Part shown: one piece after another, positions 9,220 through 17,745 of the stretch
Numbering within the stretch: the first letter of the stretch is position 1
Layout: the number at the start of each line of letters is the position of its first letter
Assembly: GCF_017873765.1 (NCBI RefSeq)
Contig: NZ_JAGGKP010000001.1
Span: 744,001-808,000 of the forward strand
Length of the DNA: 64,000 nucleotides
Direction: 5' to 3'
Source of the DNA: Paenibacillus sediminis
GTDB lineage: Bacteria; Bacillota; Bacilli; Paenibacillales; Paenibacillaceae
The notes under the pieces: model-generated
Told to the model about the DNA's origin: nothing
The model's database searches: none
The model's input: only the letters and a program-made list of their open reading frames with translations
Program-made: the position numbers and the translations under genes

Positions 9220-10730
9220 ACAATTCAAATGCTCAGTCACCGGTTCAATTTAAGAAAGCTCCAATCGTAGCCGCGTTGCTTATTGGAGCTTTTGTCGCGA
9301 TTTTGAACCAAACTTTAATGAATATTGCTCTTCCAAAGATTATGGAAGATTTAGCGATTAGTGCGAATACAGTTCAATGGCTCACAACAGGATTTTTGCT
9401 TGTGAACGGCGTGCTTATTCCAATTACAGCGTATTTGGTAGAGAAGTACACAACAAGGCAGCTATTTATTACTTCGATGATTTTGTTCGCTCTCGGTACA
9501 TTGCTCTGCGCCGTGTCACCGAATTTTGCATTTCTATTAATAGGACGTTTAGTTCAAGCAGCAGGCGCAGGGATTCTGATGCCGCTTATGACGGTGGTGT
9601 TCTTGAACATCTTCCCAATTGAAAAACGCGGTCAAGCGATGGGAACGATGGGGATCGCAATGCTTCTTGCACCAGCCATCGGACCGACACTGTCTGGATG
9701 GGTGATAGAACATCATTCGTGGCGCGTTCTGTTCTATATTATTTTGCCAATTGCGATTATTTCTATTATTTTGGGTATTGTGTTCCTGAAAAATGTAACT
9801 AGAGTCAGCAATCCTACACTCGATAAAACAGGTGTCCTGCTATCCACCATCGGATTCGGCGGACTATTGTACGGATTTAGTGATGCAGGGAATGTGGGGT
9901 GGAGCGATCGGATTGTTATTGCTTCTTTAATTGCGGGAGTCATTTCGCTCATTCTATTTATTATTCGTGAGCTTAAGGTAGAGCACCCGATATTGGAATT
10001 CAGAATTTTTAAATATGATATGTTCACTTTGACGACAGCTGTTAATATGATTATTACAATGGCCTTGTATGCAGGGATGATTTTACTTCCCATATACCTG
10101 CTAAAAATTAGAGGTTTCAGTCCCTTTGAATCTGGACTGCTGTTAATGCCAGGTGCGATCGTTATGGGGATTATGTCTCCAATTACAGGAACCTTGTTTG
10201 ACAAAATAGGTGCTAGATGGCTAGCGGTTGTCGGGCTTGCGATAACAGTTGGGGCAACGTGGGAATTCAGCCGGTTAACGGTTTCTTCTACATATACACA
10301 TCTGCTGATCGTTTATACGGTTCGTTCCTTTGGGATGTCTATGCTCATGATGCCAATTCAAACTGCTGGACTGAATCAACTGCCTAGACGGCTAAACTCT
10401 CACGGTACAGCGATGTCTAATACGCTTCGTATGATGGCTGGAGCAGTGGGGACGGCACTGTTAGTCACAATATTTACAAATCATACGAAAGATCGTGTCA
10501 AAGAATTGATTATTTCTACAGGCGCTAATCCAAAGGATCTCGCTCAAATGGCGAAGATTACGAAAGAAGCGACGGTTACAGGGATCAACTACGCGTTTGT
10601 TGTTGCGACATGGATCACTGCAGCAGCCCTCGTGCTTTCCTTCTTTATTCAGAAGAGAAAACCTGCCGATGAATCCATATCCAATGAAACAGGCGTAACG
10701 ACAGAAAGTACAGCTCAAGCAAGAGGCTAA
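9216..10730 (+). CDS. MFS multidrug exporter, DHA2 (EmrB/QacA) type
   Basis: A 504-residue proton-coupled exporter with about 14 hydrophobic segments. Motif C, the antiporter motif, is visible as GIAMLLAPAIGPTLSGWVIE, and the first helix carries FVAILNQTLMNIALP, typical of DHA2 members. It should expel hydrophobic or cationic compounds across the cytoplasmic membrane. It is translationally coupled to the preceding MarR gene and followed by a strong bidirectional terminator. Substrates cannot be predicted. Confidence 0.9.
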   Translation: MNNSNAQSPVQFKKAPIVAALLIGAFVAILNQTLMNIALPKIMEDLAISANTVQWLTTGFLLVNGVLIPITAYLVEKYTTRQLFITSMILFALGTLLCAVSPNFAFLLIGRLVQAAGAGILMPLMTVVFLNIFPIEKRGQAMGTMGIAMLLAPAIGPTLSGWVIEHHSWRVLFYIILPIAIISIILGIVFLKNVTRVSNPTLDKTGVLLSTIGFGGLLYGFSDAGNVGWSDRIVIASLIAGVISLILFIIRELKVEHPILEFRIFKYDMFTLTTAVNMIITMALYAGMILLPIYLLKIRGFSPFESGLLLMPGAIVMGIMSPITGTLFDKIGARWLAVVGLAITVGATWEFSRLTVSSTYTHLLIVYTVRSFGMSMLMMPIQTAGLNQLPRRLNSHGTAMSNTLRMMAGAVGTALLVTIFTNHTKDRVKELIISTGANPKDLAQMAKITKEATVTGINYAFVVATWITAAALVLSFFIQKRKPADESISNETGVTTESTAQARG

Positions 10731-10745
10731 TCATTATTTAACATA

Positions 10746-10785
10746 AAAAGAGGTAAATCACGGGAAGATGTGATTTACCTCTTTT
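10746..10785. terminator. Bidirectional terminator between the MFS gene and the pseudouridine synthase gene
   Basis: A perfect 16-bp stem (10746-10761 with 10770-10785) with an 8-base loop. It has A-rich and T-rich flanks on both sides, so it serves the convergent genes on each strand. Confidence 0.9.
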
Positions 10786-10791
10786 GCTATT

Positions 10792-11511
10792 TTAAGCTCT
10801 AATTTGTTCATAAATTCGTTCTGGCCACTCGTTCCAAGGAAATTGGCGCGGCGGAAGTGATGTGATAATAACCTCTTCTTTTGTAATCGGATGAGGGAAG
10901 CCGACGACGATTGACCAGAGCGCAATTTGCTGACCTGGTTTATTCAGGTGCGGTCCATATTTTTGATCTCCGTACAGTGGACATCCGATTTCTTTCATTT
11001 GTACTCGAATTTGATGCGGACGTCCCGTATGAAGCTCAATTTGAACGAGACTGAATTTGTCGGTGTGTCCAATGACTTCATAATCGAGGATGGCTTCTTT
11101 GCCTCCGTCAGTACCTTTTGGAACAACCGAGACGGTATTCGTGCGCACATCTTTAAGTAAAGTATGTGTTAGACGGCCTTGACGCTGTTTCGGATGTCCG
11201 TGGACAACCGCCAAATATTTTTTCGTAAATTGTCTAGTGCGGACGGACTCGGATAGCCTGGATGCCGCTTTAGATGTTTTCGCAAAAATCATGGCTCCGC
11301 CAACCGGTCGATCTAAGCGATGCACGAGTCCAACATAGACATTTCCTGGCTTGTTGTATCGTTCTTTAATATCCTGTTTGAGCAATGTAAGCAAATCCGG
11401 ATCACCGGTAGCATCTTCCTGAGTAGGGATATTTACAGGCTTTACAATACCAAGCAGGTGATTATCTTCATAAAGTATTGTTATGTTCGGGGTATTCCCA
11501 TCTGACATCAT
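10792..11511 (-). CDS. RluA-family RNA pseudouridine synthase
   Basis: A 239-residue enzyme expected to convert specific uridines in rRNA or tRNA to pseudouridine. The catalytic Asp lies in the family motif HRLDRPVGGAMIFAKTSKAA. The later motif HTGRPHQIRVQM and the end IALWSIVVGFPHP match RluA members. There is no S4 domain at the N-terminus, as in the shorter YhcT/YlyB-like group. The start ATG 11511 directly abuts the stop of the methyltransferase gene, so the two are one transcript. The target base cannot be predicted. Confidence 0.88.
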   Translation of the reverse strand: MMSDGNTPNITILYEDNHLLGIVKPVNIPTQEDATGDPDLLTLLKQDIKERYNKPGNVYVGLVHRLDRPVGGAMIFAKTSKAASRLSESVRTRQFTKKYLAVVHGHPKQRQGRLTHTLLKDVRTNTVSVVPKGTDGGKEAILDYEVIGHTDKFSLVQIELHTGRPHQIRVQMKEIGCPLYGDQKYGPHLNKPGQQIALWSIVVGFPHPITKEEVIITSLPPRQFPWNEWPERIYEQIRA

Positions 11512-12375
11512 TTACGCCTCCCAGCGGCCCAAAATTCCGCATGGTAGAATGAGTCCAGATTTCGTAATGGGCAATCCAATTTCACCGGCTGTAATTTTAC
11601 CGCCAAATTTCGATTTCATCGTCATGTTCAGCATATTGTTCAGAACTGTAGGTGAAATACCGGTTGTATACGAGTTAATAAGCATGAAAAGAGGATTATC
11701 CGTTAGAATCGTTGTACATTCCTCTAAGAACGGATATAAGCTTTGCTCAAGCTTCCATGTCTCGCCCTTCGGACCGCGTCCGTAGGAAGGTGGATCCATT
11801 ATAATTGCGTCATATTTATTGCCACGGCGTTGTTCACGCTGTACAAATTTAAATACATCATCGGTAATGAAACGAACAGGACGATCGCTAAGCCCTGACA
11901 GCTGAATATTTTCTTTAGCCCACTGAACCATACCTTTCGCCGCATCTACGTGCACGACACTAGCTCCAGCGTAGGCAGCAGCAACGGTAGCTCCGCCTGT
12001 ATATGCGAATAGATTAAGGACACTGATCGGTCTGCCCGCATTTTTAATCTTGTCCATCATCCAGCTCCAGTTCGCCGCTTGCTCAGGGAACAGTCCGGTA
12101 TGTTTGAAATTCGTTGGTCTGATGTGGAATTTTAGCGGACCATAAGAAATGGTCCAACGTTCAGGAATGGTTTTCTTCATTTCCCACTGACCGCCTCCAG
12201 AGGAACTGCGGTGATAGTGTCCGTGAACTTCTCTCCACATCGCTGTCTCATTCGCAATAGGCCATATGATTTGCGGATCAGGTCTACGCAGGACGATATC
12301 GCCCCAACGCTCTAGCTTTTCTCCTCCGCCTGTATCGATTACTTCATAGTCTTTCCATTCACTTGCTACATACAT
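11512..12375 (-). CDS. Class I SAM-dependent methyltransferase (RlmI/RlmK-like core)
   Basis: A 287-residue methyltransferase. The SAM-binding motif I is LNLFAYTGGATVAAAYAGA, motif II has VHVDAAKGMV, and the catalytic loop is MDPPSYGRGP, the arrangement of RlmI/RlmK-type m5C or m7G rRNA methyltransferases. The N-terminal PUA domain of RlmI is absent, so the substrate is open. It is followed without spacing by the pseudouridine synthase gene, suggesting a two-gene RNA modification operon. Confidence 0.82.
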   Translation of the reverse strand: MYVASEWKDYEVIDTGGGEKLERWGDIVLRRPDPQIIWPIANETAMWREVHGHYHRSSSGGGQWEMKKTIPERWTISYGPLKFHIRPTNFKHTGLFPEQAANWSWMMDKIKNAGRPISVLNLFAYTGGATVAAAYAGASVVHVDAAKGMVQWAKENIQLSGLSDRPVRFITDDVFKFVQREQRRGNKYDAIIMDPPSYGRGPKGETWKLEQSLYPFLEECTTILTDNPLFMLINSYTTGISPTVLNNMLNMTMKSKFGGKITAGEIGLPITKSGLILPCGILGRWEA

Positions 12376-12422
12376 GTTGATCCATCCTTCAAAAGTTCAT
12401 TTAGACTTTATTGTACAACATT

Positions 12423-12440
12423 GTGGCAGATTGATGCCAC
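12423..12440. promoter_or_regulatory. Inverted repeat upstream of the HpaB-like gene, possible operator
   Basis: GTGGCA (12423-12428) and TGCCAC (12435-12440) form a perfect inverted repeat with a 6-base spacer. It lies in the short intergenic region about 90 bases before the chosen start and 48 bases from the divergent methyltransferase start. The binding protein is unknown. Confidence 0.4.
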
Positions 12441-12528
12441 CTATAAACGAGAGTACAAAAATGTCACTGCTATATTAGTGGATGAATATGGTAATGGTAA
12501 ATATGACACGCGAAAGGTGGTAGAACTA

Positions 12529-13980
12529 GTGCCTTTTAAAACGGGAGAACAATATAGAGAACGATTAGACCGGCTGCAGCATAATGTATGGTTCCGAGGC
12601 GAGCCAGTAACAGGAAATATTACAGAACATCTAGCTTTTCGTGGGTTAGTATCCTTTCAAGCATCTCTTTATGACATGCAAAATGATAAAGCTTATCAAG
12701 AAAAACTTACTTTCACTTCGGAGGCAACAGGCGATCTGGTGGGATTATCCTTTTTACAACCGAAAACTAAAAAAGATTTAGCAAAGCGCAGAGAAATGAT
12801 GAGATTATGGGCGGATTACCATCATGGTTTTCTTGGACGCTCGCCCGATTATATGAATACAAGTATAATGGCTTTTTATTCTGCATCTGATTTATTATCA
12901 GAATTAGATCCTCAATATAGCGACAATTTAAAAAAATATTTTGAATACTGCCGGGAACATGATATTACGCTTTCACACGCATTTATTCAGCCGCAAGCAA
13001 GCCGTTATGTGAATATTAATGATGGTGTGGAGGAGAATTTAGCAGCCAAAGTGGTTGACCAGAATAAAGACGGAATCGTAGTGACGGGTGCATTTCTAAT
13101 GGCAACGCAAGGCGTAACGGCAGAGGAAATATTTGTATTTCCGCCAGTCTCAACACTGCTCCCCGAAACGGATAGTCCATATACTTTCGTGTTTGCTGTA
13201 CCTAATAATTTGCCGGGCCTGAAGTTTATATGCAGGGAGAGTTTAGTGCAGGGAGATTCCGCTTTTGATTTCCCGCTTAGCTCGAAATATGAGGAAATGG
13301 ATACGCTCGTCATCTTTGATCAAGTGCTTGTTCCGTGGGACAGAGTATTTTTGTATGGACATGAGGATTTGGCACACCGATTTGTGATAGAGTCGGGGTT
13401 TCATGCGCATGTGTCTCATCAGCTCCTGTGCAAAAATATTGCCAAAACTGAATTTCTGCTAGGAACAATTGAGTATATGGTTGAGACATCAGGCATGTCC
13501 AATTATCCTCATGTGCGGGAAAAAATAGCTGAGATTATCGTCGGATTAGAGACACTTAAATCGATGCTCATTGCTGCGGAAATGAACGCTAAGATAGACA
13601 AATTTGGAAGCATGGTCCCAAGTAAAAATACGATTCTTGCAGCTAATGTCTTATATCCTGAGCTGTACCCACGTATCATTGAAATCATTCAACTGCTTGG
13701 AGGAAGCAGCTTAGTTATGATTCCGTCGGAGAAAGATTTCGAGTCAGATATTGCTCCTTATTTAAACAAATATTTAAAAGGGATGCAATCAGATGCGAAG
13801 GAGAAAGTAAAATTATTTCGCCTTGCTTGGGAGATTAGCGCCGGTTCGTTTGGTGGAAGAGAGACATTGTACGAACGATTCTTCTTCGGGAACAAGTCAT
13901 CTATAACGAGCCGTTTATATGAAGGCTATATGGGAAGAGAGAAATATATTCAAAAAGTGAAGCATTTTCTACAAGGATGA
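12529..13980 (+). CDS. 4-hydroxyphenylacetate 3-monooxygenase-like oxygenase (HpaB family)
   Basis: A 483-residue FAD-dependent aromatic hydroxylase of the HpaB/4-HPA hydroxylase family, whose members ortho-hydroxylate phenols using reduced flavin from a separate reductase. Family segments visible: RTGEQY-like opening (KTGEQYRERLD), DYHHGFLGRSPDYMN, HAFIQPQASR, DQVLVPWDRVF, and the C-terminal SAGSFGGRETLYERFFFG. GTG 12529 is chosen because AAAGGTGG (12513-12520) precedes it by 8 bases; the frame is open 108 bases further up, but that part does not resemble the family. No flavin reductase (HpaC) is nearby, so the partner must be elsewhere. The exact phenolic substrate is unknown. Confidence 0.87.
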   Translation: MPFKTGEQYRERLDRLQHNVWFRGEPVTGNITEHLAFRGLVSFQASLYDMQNDKAYQEKLTFTSEATGDLVGLSFLQPKTKKDLAKRREMMRLWADYHHGFLGRSPDYMNTSIMAFYSASDLLSELDPQYSDNLKKYFEYCREHDITLSHAFIQPQASRYVNINDGVEENLAAKVVDQNKDGIVVTGAFLMATQGVTAEEIFVFPPVSTLLPETDSPYTFVFAVPNNLPGLKFICRESLVQGDSAFDFPLSSKYEEMDTLVIFDQVLVPWDRVFLYGHEDLAHRFVIESGFHAHVSHQLLCKNIAKTEFLLGTIEYMVETSGMSNYPHVREKIAEIIVGLETLKSMLIAAEMNAKIDKFGSMVPSKNTILAANVLYPELYPRIIEIIQLLGGSSLVMIPSEKDFESDIAPYLNKYLKGMQSDAKEKVKLFRLAWEISAGSFGGRETLYERFFFGNKSSITSRLYEGYMGREKYIQKVKHFLQG

Positions 13981-13998
13981 AATGAACATTATAAGAAT

Positions 13999-14053
13999 AA
14001 AAGAAGATGTGAGGATCGATGAGTTCAGGCGATGTTTGCATCTTCTTTTGTGT
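13999..14053 (+). terminator. Terminator of the HpaB-like gene
   Basis: AAAAGAAGATG pairs with CATCTTCTTTT (14039-14049) across a loop of about 29 bases, followed by a T-rich stretch. Confidence 0.65.
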
Positions 14054-14158
14054 TGGAATTTTAGTTGTAAAAGGTTAAAATTACCATATAGATGTGTTTG
14101 AAGCAATTGTATCTTGTAAACGCTTTAATAATTTATAATTGGAGAGGATGATCCAAAA

Positions 14159-15130
14159 ATGACAACAAGTCTAACATCACAACTTAGTCAGCAATTAGCA
14201 CTTCCAGTAATCGTTGCTCCAATGTTTCTTGTATCTAATCCTCAAATGGTCGTTGAATCATGTAAAGCGGGGATTATTGGTTCATTTCCACTGCTAAATG
14301 CGCGCAGTAACGAGATTTTGGATGCGTGGATGAGTGAGATTACGAACAAGCTTACAGAAGCGCGTGAGACATACCCGGCTGGACAAATTGCTCCGTGGGC
14401 TGTTAACTTAATCGTGCATCGGACGAATCAGCGATACGCTGAAGATTTGGCATTAATAGAGAAATATCAACCTCCGATTGTCATTACCTCTTTAGGTGAC
14501 CCTAGTCCAGTAGTGAATGTCGTGCATCAGTATGGCGGACTCGTCTTCTCGGATGTCATTAGCATTCATCATGCTCGCAGAGCCGCAGATAAAGGGGTGG
14601 ACGGGCTTATTCTTGTCTGCAATGGTGCGGGAGGTCATGGCGGGACGATTCATCCGATGGCGTTCATGGACGCTGTCAGATCATTTTGGGACGGCATTAC
14701 GATACTAGCTGGCAGCATATCGAGTGGACAAGATATAGTAGCGGCGGAAGCATTAGGCGCAGATTTTGCTTATATGGGTACACGGTTTATTGCAACAAGT
14801 GAAAGCTCCGCCAGTCCTGAATATCAGCAGATGCTTATCGATTCAACTTTAGATGATTTGATCTATACCGATGCTTTTAGCGGAGTGAATGCCAATTTTC
14901 TCATTCCGAGTATTCGTAAGGCAGGGCTTGATCCAGATACGCTGAAGAAGAAAGATACGGTTGATCTGTCACATCTGAATAGTTCTAATTCGAAAGCATG
15001 GAAGGATATTTGGTCAGCAGGGCAGGGCGTAGGAGCAATTACTCAAGTGCAGACGATTCGGGAGCTAGTCCATGAACTAACGGAGGAGTATGAGGATACT
15101 CTCTCCAAATTGACATTAAAGCGGAAGTAA
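14159..15130 (+). CDS. Nitronate monooxygenase-like FMN oxidoreductase
   Basis: A 323-residue TIM-barrel flavoprotein of the nitronate monooxygenase / NAD(P)H-dependent flavin oxidoreductase group. The opening LALPVIVAPMFLVSNPQMV, the phosphate-binding stretch CNGAGGHGG, and later GADFAYMGTRFIAT are typical FMN-site segments. Members oxidise alkyl nitronates such as propionate-3-nitronate or reduce enoyl substrates; which applies cannot be read from sequence. GGAGAGG (14142-14148) precedes ATG 14159. It is followed by the AlkD-like gene with a 35-base gap and may share its transcript. Confidence 0.82.
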   Translation: MTTSLTSQLSQQLALPVIVAPMFLVSNPQMVVESCKAGIIGSFPLLNARSNEILDAWMSEITNKLTEARETYPAGQIAPWAVNLIVHRTNQRYAEDLALIEKYQPPIVITSLGDPSPVVNVVHQYGGLVFSDVISIHHARRAADKGVDGLILVCNGAGGHGGTIHPMAFMDAVRSFWDGITILAGSISSGQDIVAAEALGADFAYMGTRFIATSESSASPEYQQMLIDSTLDDLIYTDAFSGVNANFLIPSIRKAGLDPDTLKKKDTVDLSHLNSSNSKAWKDIWSAGQGVGAITQVQTIRELVHELTEEYEDTLSKLTLKRK

Positions 15131-15165
15131 ATAGAGGATTTCTAGAAAGTATAAGGGAGTTTATA

Positions 15166-15855
15166 ATGACGCAATTTTATGTAGACGAACTAACGAAGCT
15201 GCTATCGGCACATGCGCACCAAGAAAATGCGAAGTCTATGAAGGCATACATGAAAAATCATTTTGAATTTCTAGGCATACGGAAGCCGGACTTGAATGCA
15301 ATAACCAAACAATTTATTAAGGAACACGGCATTCCAACCGATCTGGAACAGCTACTTCATGTCGTCACAAAACTATGGGAGCTGCCTGAACGAGAATATC
15401 AATATGTTGCTCTTGAGCTGCTTGGGAAGAAGAAGAAACAATTAACAAAAGAAAACATAACTTTTCTTGAGCGGTTAGTCATTTCAAAATCGTGGTGGGA
15501 TACTGTCGATTTCATTGCGCCTCATATAATCGGTCATTTGTTTTCAAAGTACCCAGAAATGATCCCGTCTTACACAGATAAATGGATACAATCGAACAAT
15601 ATGTGGCTGCAAAGAAGCGCCATATTATTTCAGCTGAAGTATAAAAGCAAAACGGACACCGAAGTATTATATCGCGTGATTGAAGCTTGTGCGGATTCAT
15701 CACAATTTTTTATTCGGAAGGCAATTGGTTGGGCGCTACGGGAGTATTCCAAAACAGATCCGACTGCCGTGGTGAACTTTGTTCAAACACATCAATTATC
15801 TTCGTTAAGTGAGCGAGAAGCTTTGAAGGTTCTCTATCGAGAGGGTAAGTTATAA
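15166..15855 (+). CDS. AlkD-like DNA alkylation repair protein
   Basis: A 229-residue all-helical HEAT-like-repeat DNA glycosylase of the AlkD group, which removes positively charged N3- and N7-alkylpurines without base flipping. The motif WWDTVDFIAPHIIGHLF includes the AlkD-type Trp and Asp, and WLQRSAILFQL and FIRKAIGWALREYSKTDP cover the arginine-rich DNA-binding face. The length matches the family. AAGGGAG precedes ATG 15166. A strong bidirectional terminator follows at once. Confidence 0.88.
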   Translation: MTQFYVDELTKLLSAHAHQENAKSMKAYMKNHFEFLGIRKPDLNAITKQFIKEHGIPTDLEQLLHVVTKLWELPEREYQYVALELLGKKKKQLTKENITFLERLVISKSWWDTVDFIAPHIIGHLFSKYPEMIPSYTDKWIQSNNMWLQRSAILFQLKYKSKTDTEVLYRVIEACADSSQFFIRKAIGWALREYSKTDPTAVVNFVQTHQLSSLSEREALKVLYREGKL

Positions 15856-15864
15856 GCAGAAAAA

Positions 15865-15891
15865 AAAGGGAAGACATCGTGTCTTCCCTTT
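15865..15891. terminator. Bidirectional terminator between the AlkD-like gene and ytxJ
   Basis: A perfect 12-bp stem AAAGGGAAGACA / TGTCTTCCCTTT with a 3-base loop sits between convergent genes. Confidence 0.85.
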
Positions 15892-15898
15892 AAGCTGA

Positions 15899-16240
15899 TT
15901 AGTTAAGTACAGCGGTCATATGTTCTTGAGTGATTGCCCAGTGTGAAGTGCTCCACACTTTTTCTTTGTCCTTAATCAAGATGATTTGTGGAGATTCGTG
16001 CTTCACAGCTACGTCTTCCGCAATTTGATTCGATACCGGACGGGATTCAATCACTTTAACAAGCACATAATTCACATCAGGGTTAGCATTCCCTTGCAAA
16101 TAGTTTTGGAACTCTTTGAACGCATTTGCGCTCACTGGACATGTCGTACTATGTTTAAAAACAACGACAGGTTGTTCAGTAGAAGATTCTAGAAGAGTGT
16201 TCCATTCTTCCAAAGATTCAATTTCTTTAAATTGTGCCAC
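15899..16240 (-). CDS. ytxJ: Monothiol bacilliredoxin YtxJ
   Basis: A 113-residue thioredoxin-fold protein of the YtxJ (DUF2847) family, thought to remove bacillithiol from S-bacillithiolated proteins. The active site is TCPVS with a single cysteine, Cys34, in place of the CxxC of thioredoxin. ESPQIILIKD supplies the cis-Pro region. The start is GTG 16240, with AGGAG about 9 bases upstream on the minus strand. It implies that the organism makes bacillithiol. Confidence 0.9.
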   Translation of the reverse strand: MAQFKEIESLEEWNTLLESSTEQPVVVFKHSTTCPVSANAFKEFQNYLQGNANPDVNYVLVKVIESRPVSNQIAEDVAVKHESPQIILIKDKEKVWSTSHWAITQEHMTAVLN

Positions 16241-16292
16241 CTAAATGACTCCTTTCATCAATGAATAGCTTGGACAATTGTAACATAAACTG

Positions 16293-16571
16293 TTACACAT
16301 TGACAATCGCTATAATTTCCTCATCTAGGTCAAGAGTCACCTGTTCACGGTAAGCACGAATCCCATATTCAGTATATAAATATCGCATAATCGCTTCGAT
16401 CATATTGGCTTCAATCAGATACTGACTGCGTCCATTGATCGTTACTTCAGCAGTATATCCTGTGTCTTCATCCCAGCTTAGTTCTACCAAGACGTCCGTC
16501 GGCTGAACATCTTTGCGCTCTGCCATGTGAAGACAAATCGCGTTAACAATTTCGTCCATACTTAAAATCAT
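16293..16571 (-). CDS. DUF2653 (YxcD-like) protein
   Basis: A 92-residue acidic protein matching the DUF2653/YxcD family of Firmicutes, of unknown function. It shows an N-terminal helix MDEIVNAICLHMAERKDV, a beta-rich middle (VLVELSWDEDTGYTAEVTING) and a C-terminal DLDEEIIAIV. It starts 2 bases after the stop of the membrane-protein gene, with ribosome site AGAAGG inside the end of that gene. The two are therefore co-translated and probably act together. Confidence 0.72.
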   Translation of the reverse strand: MILSMDEIVNAICLHMAERKDVQPTDVLVELSWDEDTGYTAEVTINGRSQYLIEANMIEAIMRYLYTEYGIRAYREQVTLDLDEEIIAIVNV

Positions 16572-16573
16572 AA

Positions 16574-17008
16574 TTAATACCTTCTATATGAATCTGCCGG
16601 TTTATGGCGATTTTTGTAAGCTCTAAATACGGCGCGGATGACGATAAAGAGGACATATATCGCTATCATATTAATAAACAGTCCGAGGATGTCGCCCATG
16701 AAGCCGAGATTGGAGAATAAACCACCAAAGAGAAGACCTGCGATTCCGCCAATCATTAAGCCCTTCATAAAGCTGCCGCCGCTAAAAAATCCACGACTAG
16801 TAGTCGTCCCTGCTCCCGTAGTTTTATTCGTTGAAGTCGTACTGTCTGACTTTTGCACATGACTGTCTGTTGCTTTCTTAGGGGTGGAAGTAAAGGACTT
16901 CGTTCCCGATTTATAACCCCCGCTACCACGTTTGGCATCTACCGTTCCTGGAACGGTCATGGCGAAGAACAACGTAAACGCCATAAAAATCAACATTAAT
17001 TTACGCAT
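16574..17008 (-). CDS. Small Ser/Thr/Gly-rich membrane protein partnered with the DUF2653 gene
   Basis: A 144-residue protein with a signal peptide (hydrophobic residues 4-22, cleavage likely after VDA). A lysine/serine/threonine-rich low-complexity stretch covers about 26-70, a glycine-rich segment (GLMIGGIAGLLFGGLF) and a hydrophobic helix (ILGLFINMIAIYVLFIVIRAVF) follow, and the tail is basic. The layout resembles Tim44/YxcE-like small membrane proteins found next to YxcD. No enzymatic motif is visible and its function is unknown. Confidence 0.65.
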   Translation of the reverse strand: MRKLMLIFMAFTLFFAMTVPGTVDAKRGSGGYKSGTKSFTSTPKKATDSHVQKSDSTTSTNKTTGAGTTTSRGFFSGGSFMKGLMIGGIAGLLFGGLFSNLGFMGDILGLFINMIAIYVLFIVIRAVFRAYKNRHKPADSYRRY

Positions 17009-17102
17009 GTAACAATGAAACCTCCTGTAAAATGTAGTGTATTGGTGTCTATAGAATTGTAATACGCTCTATTCGAAATTCGGTTTCATTAAGTAATCGA
17101 AA

Positions 17103-17134
17103 AATAAAAAAACGCAGATGGTTGGCATCTGCGT
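17103..17134 (-). terminator. Terminator of the carbonic anhydrase gene
   Basis: ACGCAGATG (17112-17120) pairs with CATCTGCGT (17126-17134). On the minus strand the hairpin is followed by a run of T. Confidence 0.85.
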
Positions 17135-17157
17135 AAATCATATATGAATCAAATTCG

Positions 17158-17727
17158 TTATTTCGCTTTGTTATATCCATCAATGACCAGTTCAAGCTCG
17201 CCAGTTGTTGGATGGATCATCATGCCATGCACTGGAACACCTGATGGAAGCAGAGGATGGTTGTTTATAATATCTACGCTATGTTTAACACCATCATATA
17301 CGTTTTCAACTCCGCGCAGCCAATTGTTCAGACGAATACCGGAATGCTCTAATGTTTCTAGAACTTCATCTGATATGCCCCGATTTCTCATCTCTTGAAT
17401 CATGTGCGAAGAGTCAAGGGCTGCCATACCGCATTCATGATGCCCGATAACGATGACTTCATCCGCATTTAATTCGTACAGCCCAACGAGTATACTTCTC
17501 ATTACGCTGCCGAATGGGTGAGAGATAATGGCGCCTGCCACTTTAATAATTTTTACATCGCCATTTCGCAAATTCATTGCTTTAGGAAGCAGCTCGACGA
17601 GTCTAGTGTCCATACAAGTTACAATTACAAGTCTTTTCTCTGGAAATTTTCCTGATATATACGCTTCATATTCTTTATTAGCAACGAATTTCTCATTATG
17701 CTCCAAAATTTCATTAATAAGGTTCAT
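17158..17727 (-). CDS. Beta-class carbonic anhydrase
   Basis: A 189-residue zinc enzyme for interconversion of CO2 and bicarbonate. The zinc ligands are Cys38 (CMDTR, with the catalytic Asp40-Arg42 pair), His96 and Cys99 (GHHECGM). It is short, as in the YtiB/Rv1284-like plant-type subgroup. GGAGGAAAACTA before ATG 17727 is a strong ribosome site. It is downstream of the HesB-like gene with an 18-base gap, so they are probably co-transcribed. Confidence 0.92.
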   Translation of the reverse strand: MNLINEILEHNEKFVANKEYEAYISGKFPEKRLVIVTCMDTRLVELLPKAMNLRNGDVKIIKVAGAIISHPFGSVMRSILVGLYELNADEVIVIGHHECGMAALDSSHMIQEMRNRGISDEVLETLEHSGIRLNNWLRGVENVYDGVKHSVDIINNHPLLPSGVPVHGMMIHPTTGELELVIDGYNKAK

Positions 17728-17745
17728 TAGTTTTCCTCCTTCGCT

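Noticed and set aside
9734..10204. A 156-codon minus-strand frame inside the MFS gene
   Set aside because: It is the complement of the hydrophobic MFS helices and has no independent coding support.
12421..12528. N-terminal extension of the HpaB-like protein from an upstream TTG
   Set aside because: The frame is open, but it has no ribosome site, contains the inverted repeat, and does not resemble the family. The GTG at 12529 has a well-spaced site.
14098..14140. Sigma-A promoter before the nitronate monooxygenase-like gene
   Set aside because: TATAAT and several TTG-type hexamers are present, but no pair has an acceptable spacing (14 or 20-21 bp).
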